Shown here: positions 9,351 through 18,581 of the stretch, one piece after another
How the letters are laid out: every line of letters begins with the position of its first letter
Position numbering within the stretch: the stretch's first letter is position 1
Assembly: GCA_027972325.1 (NCBI GenBank)
Contig: JAPMOS010000039.1
Location: 1-22,500, forward strand
From: Paratrimastix pyriformis
Taxonomy: Eukaryota; Preaxostyla; Paratrimastigidae
DNA length: 22,500 bases
Direction: 5' to 3'
The notes under the pieces: generated by a model
The model's input: the letters and a program-made list of their open reading frames with translations, nothing else
What the model was told of the DNA's origin: nothing
Databases searched by the model: none
Program-made: the position numbers and the translations under genes

Positions 9351-10062
9351 GCTGTCGCACAGCAGCCGCAGCGAGTGCGCGCTGCCCTGGTCCCGGGTGC
9401 GTCGGCTCCCATCACGATCCTCAGCGTTCTATGGTCCGCGCTGTGCCGCTGGCCGACCGCGCGGGGTGGGGGCGGGGGGGGTGTGGGGGGGGGGTGTGTG
9501 GGGGGTGTGGTGGGGTGGGGTGGGGGAGGCTAGGTTGCTGAACGGACGACCTTCCTCACACGGCCATACTCTCCCCCCCCCCCCCCCCCCCGGCCTTGGC
9601 TTGGCCTGCCTCACCTCAGTGGGGAGGGGCGTCAAGAAGTGCAGCTGGCAGTCCCCGCAGCGGCCCGCCATCTTCGCCGCTACTCACACTCCCATCATGT
9701 GCGTCTTGTGCCTCCGTTGCAAGCCCCCCCCCCCCCCCCCCCCCCCCCCTCGACCCTTTTCCTCCACCGCTGATGCCCCGCTGATGTCCTTTCGGTGCCC
9801 TGCTCCGCCTCTCTCACTTCCCTCCCCCCCCCCCCCCCCCTGGGCAGGACTGCCTGGGGCTGTTCTCACGGCCCTGAAGAAGAAAACCTTCGCACGAGCG
9901 ACGGAACTGCGACCTCGGCCCGCCCGCCCGCACACGCACCCCCAGTGGCCGCCACAGCAGCTGCCACGGCCACGGCCACTGTCCCCCGGCACCCAGGCAG
10001 ACGCCCCTGTGCTCGTCGGTTGACACCCCGATGGGGCCGTGGGTTCCGTCCGGGGGGCGCAG
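9351..10062 (+). other. G/C-run-rich stretch, possibly introns or 5' exons of the UTP25-like gene
   Basis: Contains G/T-rich sequence 9460-9533 and C-runs at 9573-9591, 9724-9749 (26 C) and 9824-9840. The last is followed by TGGGCAG, a good acceptor. Open segments between the runs cannot be matched to the N-terminal half of UTP25. Confidence 0.3.
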
Positions 10063-11367
10063 CGGACCACATCGCGACCTTCAACGGGAACACGGACGAC
10101 GACTTCATCATGGGGGTCACCCTGACCCGCATGTCGCTGCGGCTGTACACCGAGCCCCACGAGGCCGACCTGGTGGCCACCCCGCTGGCCCTGCACACCC
10201 GCATCACCCAGGGCGCACCCGACGGCGACCAGGAGGCCCTCCAGGCGTCCGCTCGGCTTCCCCGCCCACGCCGCCCCTGCCTCCGCCCTCACCCTCTCCC
10301 ATCCCTCTCCCCCGCCCCCGTCCATCCCTTTCCCATCCCTCTCCCATCCCTCTCCCATCCCTCTCCATCCCTCACCCTCCGGGACGCCTGCTCACCCCCG
10401 CCACGGTCGCTCGGCCTTCGCTCGGGTGGTAGGCGGCTGCTGTGGGCAGGGCGGTGGCCAAGGGGTCGCGGGACTTCCTGTCGAGTATCGAGATCGTGGT
10501 CGTCGACCAGGCCGAGGTCATCCTCATGCAGAACTGGGCCTATCTCACCGAGGTCCCCCCGCCACGCCAGTCCCACACCCGCCCGCCCCCCGCCATCAGC
10601 CGACGCACGGGCCTCACCACCTCCTCCGCTAGGGCTGCCTGCTGTTGTTGGGTGGGGCTGCCTGCTGTTGTTGGGGGTGGGGCTGCCTGCTGTTGTTGTT
10701 GGGGTCCGGGCCGGGCCGGGGCGGACAGGTCTTCGAGACCCTGAACCAGATCCCCGTCGACCCGCGCCACACCGACTTCGCCCGGGTTAGGCAGGCTTTC
10801 GTCGAGGGCATGTCCGCCCCCAGCCGCGCCCTTGCCCCTGTTCCATGCCCCCCATGCCCCATGCCCCCCATGCCCCATGCCCGCCTGCCTCTGGGTGTCT
10901 GACTGACCGCTCGGGTGCGGGGTGTGTGGGCGTGGCGCCCAGGGGGCGCCAATTCCGCCAGACGATCGTGCTGAGCGCATGGCAGGACCCCGACATGAAC
11001 GCCCTCTTCAACAGGCTCTGCGCCAGTCCGCAGCCCCCCGCACTGCCCCCTCCCGGCTCCTGACTCGGCCGCTTGAGTACCCCGGGACGGTGGGCCAGGC
11101 CAGGAGCGCTTCGACTACTTCTTGGGGCACCTCTGGCCCGCCCTGACCGGCATGGACCCCGCAGCCGCCCGGGCATCTGCCGCCGCCGAGGCCACGCCCA
11201 CATACCACCACAGGCCCCCCGCCAAGGGCCCACCAGTCCGCCAGTCCTCACCCACCCCGTCGTCAACCATCTCCCTCATCCGGGTGCACGACGCGTGGTG
11301 GAGAGAGCGCTCGCGTATGTACGGCATGGAGTGGGGAGCACGCGGCAAGGGGGAAGGGGTCATTTGA
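10063..11367 (+). CDS. UTP25: UTP25-like (DIEXF) SSU-processome protein, compact, N-terminus not found
   Basis: Exons 10063-10246, 10450-10552, 10729-10811, 10943-11025 and 11099-11367 join in phase and end with TGA. The conserved UTP25 order is clear: FNGNTDDDFIMGVTLTRMSL, then DFLSSIEIVVVDQAEVILMQ (family DFLSSIExxxxDQADxxLMQNW), then VDPRHTDFARVR (family LDSHGVDFSRVR), then FRQTIVLSAWQDPDMNALFN (family YRQTLLFSAxQDPxINSxFN), then ERFDYFLGHLWP (family SRFQFFVNKVLP). UTP25 is a DEAD-box-like nucleolar factor for 18S rRNA maturation. Donors are GTCCGC three times and GTCCCC once. Oddities: the segment between LFNxxC and RFxYF is missing, the first part (PFRE motif) is not located, and the C-terminal FTERFHFxxRY block is not seen, so this may be a divergent or truncated copy. 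Confidence 0.72.
10634..10705 (+). repeat. Intronic tandem repeat, about 25 bp x 3
   Basis: Three copies of GGGCTGCCTGCTGTTGTTG with growing G/T tails lie in the 10553-10728 intron of the UTP25-like gene. Confidence 0.85.
10840..10882 (+). repeat. Intronic CCCCATG-type tandem repeat
   Basis: CCCCATGCCC units repeated about five times within the 10812-10942 intron. The intron 10247-10449 similarly carries CCATCCCTCTC units at about 10320-10375. Confidence 0.75.
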
Positions 11368-11865
11368 ATTTCCACCCTCGGGCAGACCTGACATTTGCCA
11401 GGCCGAGCGGTCGCACATCGTGACCCCCTTCGGGCGCGCTGCCAAGTGAACCGAGCGCAACTCGGTCCGCCTCCTCCTCCTCCTTGCCGTCTCCCCCCCT
11501 CCCCTACCCCGAGCGCCGCCCCTCAACTGCCTGGTGTCTCCCCTCTTTTAACGACACGCACGCCTCTCCCGAATGCGTATTCGGGGTGGTGGGTGGTGTG
11601 TTGGCGTACCTGTGTGCGAGTAGGGGGCGTGCAAGCGGCCAAGGCGATCGAGCTGCGCGGCCATTCCCGGGGGGGCCGGAGCCAGCCCCGGCCCTACTAG
11701 CTTCACACACGGTTTTCGCGCGCCTTCGTGTTTGAGCGACCCTTTCGCGTCACACCTATACCAGCCGGCGAAACTCAGGGCTCGAACAGACGCCCGGTCC
11801 GCATGCGAACTGTCTTCCTGTCCCATTATTCTTTTTCGACCATTGCTCACATCCGACCCCCACCA
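11368..11865. other. No recognised feature
   Basis: 3' side of the UTP25-like gene. Open segments exist but nothing matches the missing UTP25 C-terminus. Confidence 0.35.
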
Positions 11866-12000
11866 CCACCCATCCACCACCACCACCACCCATCCACCAC
11901 CACCACCACCACCACCCACCACCCACCACCCACCACCCACCACCCACCACCCACCACCCACCACCCACCACCCACCACCACCACCACCACCCACCACCAA
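11866..12000 (+). repeat. (CCACC)(CCACCA)-type tandem repeat
   Basis: Mixture of CCACCA triplets and CCACCCA units in two blocks. G-rich on the minus strand. Translations in all frames are His/Pro/Thr or Trp/Gly/Val strings. Confidence 0.9.
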
Positions 12001-12242
12001 CTGCTCGAAGCGTGCGCACTCTGGTGGCACCGCGCTCCTGCCCCTCTCATTGCCCCACATGGCTGCCCTATCGACTCCTCCAGCGCGGCGCGGCCAAGCC
12101 ATGTCACATGCTTGAAGTCAACGTGGCCGGTCGGCCTCGCAGCGCCGCCGAGCTTGCCCGCTACGACACCGCCGTCTCGTACCGGACCTTTTGGTCCGGT
12201 CTTTCGTTTCCGCCCCTGCATTTCGACCGACGGAGGTTGATA

Positions 12243-12458
12243 ATGTCGGAGCATGTCCAGCTTTCCATGAACTTCATAGTAATCCGGGATTTCCAATTGG
12301 CGATCGAATATCGCACTCTTGCGCGTTGGCAAGCCTTTGGAATTGCTGGAGAGGCAGAGAGGAAATTGAAAGCGATGATTGAAAAGATCGCGGAGGTGAT
12401 ATCCACTAAGCCATCTGATTTAAATGTGGTTCACACAAAATTTAGTACCCCCCTATAG
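12243..12458 (+). CDS. Small open frame of lower GC, doubtful
   Basis: 71-codon frame starting MSEHVQLSMNF and containing EAERKLKAMIEKIAEVI, a helical amphipathic stretch. Base composition is clearly lower in GC than the flanks. The frame ends inside the inverted repeat at 12438-12507, which suggests it belongs to, or was interrupted by, a small transposon. No family recognised; the opposite strand is also partly open. Confidence 0.2.
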   Translation: MSEHVQLSMNFIVIRDFQLAIEYRTLARWQAFGIAGEAERKLKAMIEKIAEVISTKPSDLNVVHTKFSTPL

Positions 12459-12522
12459 CCAACTGGTCCGAGGCCCCGAAAAATAGGGGGGGGGGGGTAC
12501 TAAATTTCGGGGGGTACTAAAT
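12438..12522. mobile_element. Hairpin of transposon-like ends (TACTAAATTT / CCCCC)
   Basis: Left arm 12438-12456 (AAATTTAGTACCCCCCTAT) pairs with 12483-12507, which has a longer G-run. A third half-copy GGGGGGTACTAAAT follows at 12509-12522. The layout looks like two element ends back to back plus a direct third end. A short non-autonomous DNA transposon remnant is the likeliest reading. Confidence 0.5.
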
Positions 12523-12534
12523 ATCGTGTTTTAC

Positions 12535-12578
12535 GGTACGCCACGCCGGCATCGAGCGACGCTTCGCCTTCAAGCGTG
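12535..12578 (+). mobile_element. 44-bp fragment identical to the LINE coding region at 17903-17946
   Basis: Exact reverse complement of plus-strand 17903-17946. It corresponds to the LINE codons for VRHAGIERRFAFKR. No homology continues on either side, and it abuts the hairpin at 12438-12522. Confidence 0.85.
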
Positions 12579-12979
12579 CATTTCCCCATTTTCCAACCCG
12601 ATTTCTCTGACTCTCTCTCTCGCGCGCTCACCCCTTCATCAAGTCCCACTCGCCACGGCATATTGTTAGCAACGCATATGGGTATTGGAAGACGACAGAG
12701 AGCATTGATGGAGGAGGAGGAGGAAGGGAGGGAGAAAAAGGAAGCACGGGAAAACAGAAAATGGGGTGTCAGACAGCAGGGCCGCCAGCAGATCGAGCGG
12801 CCCATCGTCATCGGTGGAATAGCGGCGGGTGGAACTCAACCGACCCGCAGCCAGGGATGGGCTCCCCGGAGATGAGGCCTGGAAGAGCTTGGTCCGGAAG
12901 AAGGCGTCTGGCCTCGCCTCTTGCCTCTTTCGCCTTACAGGGGCTGATCGCGCTCGGGTGGGCCGCTCACCACCGCCGC

Positions 12980-13635
12980 CTAAGCATTGGCGTCCTTGTT
13001 TTTCCACCACTCCATGATGCGGGTGATCAGGTCGGCCTTCCGGATGCTGCGGGGCACTGGCGGATCGAAACGCCTGGCAACCGTATACGCACTCAAAAGG
13101 CGAATCGTAAACTTGCCGAGCTGAATGGATGGGGAGATTGATGAGCGGCGGAAGAGCAGCGTCCCACAGACCGCCCTGCTTCCTTTCGAACAGGCGGCCT
13201 CGATCTCCTCGGCCTCGAGCTCCTCCTTCTCCTTCTCCTTCTCCTTCTCCACCACCACCACCTCCTCCTCCTCCGTCTTCTTCTTCTTCTTCTTCTCCTC
13301 CTCCTCCGTCTTCTTCTTCTCATCATCATCGGCCTCTGTCTCCTCCTTCTCCTCCTCGGTCTCCGACCGCCCCCGCGTTCTCGTTTTGTGCTCGACGGGG
13401 GAGGCTTCTCTCTCCCTCGCCCGTCTCGAGCCGCGGGGCTGCTGGTGGCCCCCGGCCGCCTCCTCGGCCCCCGTCTTGGGTTTCGCCATCCGGGTGGCGA
13501 TCGCGTGGAGAGTGAAAGCATCCCCCTTGTCCATGATGGCGTCGATCACTTCGAGCTTCACAGCGGCATCGGACACAGCGATCCCCTCGCCTTCCGCAAA
13601 ATCGCGCAAGCGCTCTACAGTAAACTTCGCAAGCT

Positions 13636-13679
<44 letters not shown>

Positions 13680-15772
13680 ATCGCGAAAGATCATGAAGAA
13701 GATGAGCCGCAAAAGAGCAGCAAGACAGACCGCCTCGCGATCGTCCTTGTCGTGCGCGGCCGCGATCCCATCCAGCGCTTTGGGCCGCCCCGAGATTGTG
13801 AGGCGGAACGGAGCGGCGACCGGAGTATCCACCGATGGCGAGGAGATGAAGGGCCACAGCGAAGTCCACCAGACGTCCCACCCGTTCTCACGAATGCGTT
13901 GGGCGAGCTCCGCCCGGACGGCCAGCTTCGTGCCGGGCGGCTGCAAGGTGATGAAGACGAACACCTTACGCGCGGGAGGACAATGGTAGGCCGCCTCGAT
14001 GCCCCGGCAGACGACAGCGCAAGCGGGAGAGCAGAGCCACTCCAAGGATTTCTGGTGATCGCGGAAACGGGAGACGGTAATCTGGTCAACAATGAGCGCC
14101 ACTCGGGGGGTGGCTGGGGCCGCACACGCGGCGGCCGTGGCCGGGCCGCCATCAGAGACGCCAGGAGCACCGCTGAGGTTGTAGATTCTCATGAGGTCGA
14201 TGTTGGGATAGCTGGGGTCCAGCGGCACCAGATGGAGAAACGGGGGCAGGGGCAGCTGTACCTGCCCGGCGCCGAGCTGATTCAGGAACGGCTCCAGGGA
14301 GAGCGCGCGGGCGTCCTCGGGCGAGGACGAGGGGAGAACGAGGTCGGCGGGAACCTTGTACAGCTTGTCCGGTTGGGAGATGACGGCCCGCTCGCAGATC
14401 CGCCCTTGGATGTCACGATATCCGGACCAGCTGTCCAGGGCCGACGCGAATGCAAGGACCTCGTTGGGTGGGATGGGCAGGTCATCGAGGACCTTCATGT
14501 AGAGCTGCGCGTAAAAGGGACAGCCCAGTCGGTAGTGGACCCGGTCACCGAGACCCGGGCCAGCAGGCACAGGCACAAGGAAGCGCAGGTCGCATTCCTG
14601 TGCCCAGGCGGGCGCTTTGAGGGTGATGGCTCGCTTCGCCACGAGCCATTCGATGTTGGCGCGACGGAGATAGCGAGGCTGCTCTGGGCGCCGCAGGAAT
14701 TCCATCATCGACTTATAAATGTCGGCAGCCACCCTCATGCTGAAAAAACTGCGGCCGGCCGGGACGGACTGGACACACTGCACGGAGGGGGCGTGGGGGT
14801 GGTGGGAGGAAGACGGCTGGGTTACTATTTTGACGTGGGCTTTGGCGGGCAGACCTGGGCAAGCCCGATGATGCCATTCGTGTAGAGAAACAGCTCATTC
14901 ACGGGGACCTCCGGCGACGGTGGGATGATTTGCGACGGGGCTGGCGGCACCGATGAGGAGCCAGCAAAACCGGTGGCTGAGAGTTGACATGTCATGGGGT
15001 CGAAGGGCAGGGCGGTTCCGGGGACGAAGGAAAACCACTGGGCATCGGGGCGCGGATCCGGCGGGCGCGGGATTTCGGCTGCCGCGAGAGTGCGACCACT
15101 GTGAAACCGATAAAAATCCTCCCAGCTCATAAAGGGTTCGAACGGGAGATCCGTCGCTTGGAAAACAGCACCCATGCTGACAGCCGGGCGATAATTGGCC
15201 GATGAGCACACAAGGAAATAGTATTCCGGAGCCTGTGAGGCGAGCAGAACCACTTTTCGGACCAGGTCACTCTCTTCGGCGCGAAATTGATCCAGGATAA
15301 TCAAGCATGGCGGCTCCAATATGGTCTGATCGGTACCCATGAACTCACTCGCCTGGCGAAAGTAGAAAACATGCTTCCAGGGGCTCTTGGTTGGATCCGT
15401 GGATATCTGATTCTCGAGTAACCGAGCCACAATCTACGTCGCGCGCGCGCATGATGAATGAAACGATCATTCCAGACAACAAACGCCGACCTTCAGAGTC
15501 GAGCTTTTCCCTGATAGAGGCATTCCATTGAGAGCGAGAAGCCGGATGACGACGCCGTCTGAGCTGATAATGGCGAGAGGGATGTCCTTCGCGAGCTTCG
15601 AGCAGCGTGCATCGAAAAAAAGCCTCTTTTTCGCGCTGAAAAATGCGGGAGCGCGATCGCGGGGAATAAAATGGGATTCGGTCTCTTGTTCTTCCGGGGC
15701 GAATTCAACCCATGTTCCAGGGTTCAGGGCAACAAAACGGGGAGCTTCAAACGACCGGCGGTCACTCATCAC
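12980..15772 (-). CDS. Crinkler/RHS-like P-loop NTPase with two SAP-like modules, 5 exons, complete
   Basis: Exons 15772-15491, 15433-14855, 14777-13731, 13633-13172 and 13120-12980 all join in phase 0, giving 837 codons with stop. Walker A is GMPLSGKS (residues 83-90) and the Walker-B-like strand is CLIILDQF (Asp142). SSANYRPAVS after it recalls the Sxxxx-Y/W motif of RHS/Crinkler NTPases. Near residue 517, VDQITVSRFRDHQ resembles the Q-x-TV...H strand of their PD-(D/E)xK-like domain. Exon 4 starts LAKFTVERLRDFAEGEG and exon 5 LGKFTIRLLSAYTV; both are SAP-like with K-x-E/D-L/V-I at the end. They flank a Lys/Glu/Val linker of about 100 residues. Donors are GTCGGC, GTCTGC, GTCTGT and GTCTGT. 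The 13730-13634 intron ends in 43 C before CAG. The predicted role is a nuclear, DNA-associated, effector-like or transposon-derived NTPase. ATG at 15769 is an alternative start. Confidence 0.7.
13222..13345 (-). repeat. Purine-rich coding repeat (GAG/AAG) of the NTPase linker
   Basis: Plus strand is almost pure C/T (CTCCTT, CTTCTT and CACCAC triplets). It encodes the Glu/Lys/Val linker of the NTPase. The strand asymmetry could allow triplex DNA. Confidence 0.8.
13636..13678 (-). repeat. Run of 43 G (plus) / C (minus) at an intron acceptor
   Basis: On the coding (minus) strand it reads 43 C directly before AG and the exon that starts at 13633, so it occupies the polypyrimidine-tract position. 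Confidence 0.85.
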
Positions 15773-16180
15773 TGATCAGGGGGCGGAAAAATCTGCGCGG
15801 TAGACTAACGTGGGTGCCCCAAACCCGGAGAGAGAGAGATAGCGTGTTCAACCTCAACGGCACGCAGACTAAGTTGAAATTCAAACTCGAATTATTACAT
15901 TCAAGTCTGTCACTCTCCTGAGTCCTCGCATGCCACACGCGTCCACTAAGCGTGCGAATCCGCATTGACTCCCTCGAATTCTGTGGGAGCGCTCGGTGGA
16001 GATAGTCAATGGTCACTGACTTCCTGGTTCTTCGTCGTGCTCTTTGCGGGTCTCGTTTGTTCTCGCCTCCGTCACTCCTGATCGACGGCAATAGGACTTC
16101 GTTGCTCCGATCGCTTCGACCGGGCAAGATGGAGCTGGTGATGGTGTGGTGCGTCGTGTGCGCGATCCGTCCGCCGCTCT
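15773..16180. other. 5' flank of the NTPase gene and 3' flank of the LINE
   Basis: Contains the inverted-repeat arm at 15806-15829 and an AGAGAGAGAG run at about 15829-15838. No exon recognised. Confidence 0.4.
15806..15829 (+). repeat. Left arm of a 24-bp inverted repeat (partner 19191-19214)
   Basis: TAACGTGGGTGCCCCAAACC plus CGGA is the exact reverse complement of 19191-19214. The match extends outward imperfectly (TAGAC/TAGA). Confidence 0.85.
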
Positions 16181-18240
16181 CTAGGCGGCGCGACCTGGGG
16201 GGGCGCGGCTCCCCGCTCTCGCCGGTCTGCCGTCGGTCTTCCGCCTGCCGCCGCTCATGGTTGCCGCGCACCTCATGCCGAACAGGGCGAGCATGCTCTC
16301 CACCAGCTGCGTCCCGATGCGCCGGCAGAGGCTTTGCACATCCAGCTTGGCCTTGCCCCTCGACTCCAGGCGCTTTTTCCTGGCCTCCGCATTCTCCGGC
16401 GGCCGTGGCTCTCTGCCCTTCCTCTGCGGCGCTCCCAGCGGGCTCAGTGACAGCTCGAGGAGCTCCTGGTACGTCAGGCGCGGCACAATGCCTGTGCTCC
16501 CGAAGAGGAGGATGCGGTACCGGCACGCTCGCCCGCTCCTGGCGATGGCCTCACAGAGGGGCCCGTACTTCGCGCTTTTGGCCTGGAACGCCTCCTCAAA
16601 GTTCGAGGTGACCTGGATCTCCAGGACCTCCATCCCGCCGTCCGGCCGTTCCAGGACGATGTCCGGGTGCTGGTCCCTGGCCTCCGGCACCGCGGCGAGG
16701 ACCTCTTCCGGGAAGGCTGCCTGCTTGTTGGTTCTGGCCACCCCGTGGTATCCGAACTTGTGCGGGACCCTCTGGGCCAGGAATCTGAAGACCCGGTCCG
16801 TGATGGCGTCACTCCTCTTGACGTAGTAGTCTCCGAACTTCCTGCCGCATCCTCCCAGCAGGTGGCTCTGCGTCTCGGGGCCCTGCATCCAAAGGGCACC
16901 AGCAGTCCCCTCCGCCGCCGAACCGGGCCGACACGGCCTTCACGCCCGGGAAGGCGTGGAAAACCAGAAGCAGATGTTCCGGAGCTGCTGGACCGGGCGC
17001 GTGATCTTGCCAGCCCAGCCCGACGAGAGCTTCCCCTCCAGGGGTCCAGGGTGTGCCACCACCCCGTGGGCGCCTTCAGCCATTCCTCCGTGATGTCCTC
17101 CTCGTTCCACCATTCGGCGGTCCGCTTGGCCGCCGCCTCGCCTCAGCAGCCTGTAGCAGAATGGCAGGTCCCCTGCGGGCGGCCCGCTCGCCCTCGGTCC
17201 CACCGGGGTCTCCGCCTCGACGGTGATCATCTGGAGCGCGACCTGCAGGCCCGTGGTGGGTGTCCGGTCCAAGAAGCCGAGCGGCATGGGCGGCTTCCCC
17301 TCGCCGCCTCCGCCGCTGCTCTGGCCTGTCGATCGACCCACTGGTTCGCCGGCAACCGGGGCGCCGGGAGCGCCACCTCGTCGAGGTGGGCCGGGCAGTA
17401 GCGCAGCACCAGCCGGGGATACTTCAGCAGCTCTCGCCTGATCTCGCCAACCACGTCCCGGTAGCGCTCCACGCGGGCCACGCCCGCAATGGCCCCAGGG
17501 TGTACTGCGAATCGCTGAGGAGGATGTAGTTCGCCCGCCGGTCTGCCTGCTCCTCCTCCAGAAGTTTCAGGGCCATGCTCACCCCCATCAGTTCCGCCAG
17601 GCCGTTCGATCCGCAACCCGGGAGGCCCATCGCCGCGCCGAGGGTCGACCCCCGCCCGTCCCTCGGGGGTAGGCCGACTATCAGCGCCGCTGCACCGCCA
17701 TCCTGCCTGGCCGCGCTGCGTACCATCGACCCGTCCGTCCAGACCAGCACCGCGTCGGCTGGTGCCTGTCCGAGGTCCTCCATCAGGTCTGCCGCCTCGA
17801 GGGCCCGCTTGACCTCCGGAGTCATGCCGCTGGGCCTCTTGGGGGAGAACAGCTTATGAGCGTGGACCCGGCGGTATTCCAACAGCATCTTCTCCTCTCC
17901 TCCACGCTTGAAGGCGAAGCGTCGCTCGATGCCGGCGTGGCGTACCCACCCCCAGAGTCCGTCCGCTGCCGCCCGACGCTCCTCGTAGCAGGCCCAGGCC
18001 CTCTGGGAGATCTCTTGCCCCTCGTGGGCCAGGAGCCGGGCCGCAAAGGCGAGGCGATCTCTCTCGTAGGCCGCCTTCAGCCCCCGCAGGCCCAGCCCGC
18101 GCTTTCGGATGGGCTCGAAGAAGAAGCGATGCGGGATGCCCGGGAGCTCCTTGCCTCGCTCGCGAAAGTAGGGGCCCGCCCGGACTGGTTACCGGCACGA
18201 GCCCCGACTCCCCGTGGAACCTTAAGCCAGGCTTTTCACC
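16181..18240 (-). mobile_element. 5'-truncated non-LTR retrotransposon (LINE): RNase H plus restriction-like endonuclease region
   Basis: From about 18172 downward, a frame with GIPHRFFFEPIRKRGLGLRG (the post-RT region common in LINEs) leads to an RNase H domain: VWTDGSM, LAELMGVSMALKLLEE, LLSDSQYTLG. After a frame change near 17490 comes LRYCPAHLDE..LPANQWVDRQA, so all four D-E-D-D positions are present. Further down, ETQSHLLGGC (H-x4-C) and YYVKRSDAITDRVFRFLAQ precede PDIVLERPDGGMEVLEIQV and KYGPLCEAI, as in a C-terminal PD-(D/E)xK endonuclease of REL-type LINEs. The reverse transcriptase is absent and at least three frame changes are needed, so it is dead. RNase H together with a REL-like domain recalls the Dualen/RandI clade. 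Clade assignment is uncertain. Confidence 0.75.
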
Positions 18241-18289
18241 AGCCCGACCGACACCCGCTAGCCATCTGTCACGCCGCTCAACTAAGCCC

Positions 18290-18580
18290 TCTCACGAGGG
18301 GAGCGCGACGGTCCGCCACACCATGTGGTTTCCCGTTATTTGAGGTGTCTTGCCTGGTCGCCACCCATCTCATTTGGTGGCCGTTCTCAAACCAGACTAA
18401 CCGGGCCACTCTTCTGACCCATCCGGTACCCTGTCGGCCGAAGCCGTCGGGCGGTTTTTGGAACATTCCGGCTTTTGGTTGGCATTTTTTTCCCTGTTCG
18501 ACAATTTCGCACCACACCGGGTTCGAACCAGGGTCCTTGGGACAGGAGACCTCCTCCTTCCCGCTCGACCACGCCGCCAA
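18290..18580 (-). mobile_element. tRNA-derived SINE
   Basis: On minus, box A TGGTCGAGCGG (18571-18561) and box B GGTTCGAACCC (18529-18519) are 31 nt apart, a tRNA-like RNA polymerase III promoter. The T-arm folds (CCTGG/CCGGT with loop TTCGAAC), and a GTCC-CAA-GGAC hairpin resembles the long variable arm of Ser/Leu tRNAs. The would-be acceptor stem does not pair, so it is not a working tRNA gene. A unique body of about 220 bp follows. There is no poly-A tail, and the 3' boundary is approximate. Its 5' end abuts the inverted-repeat element at 18582. Confidence 0.65.
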
Positions 18581-18581
18581 C

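Noticed and set aside
13125-14885. 586-codon plus-strand open frame
   Set aside because: Antisense shadow of the NTPase gene and its purine-rich linker; the minus strand has matching splice phases and motifs.
18509-18580. Functional tRNA gene
   Set aside because: Boxes A and B are good, but the acceptor stem does not pair and no normal anticodon arm forms; a SINE head fits better.
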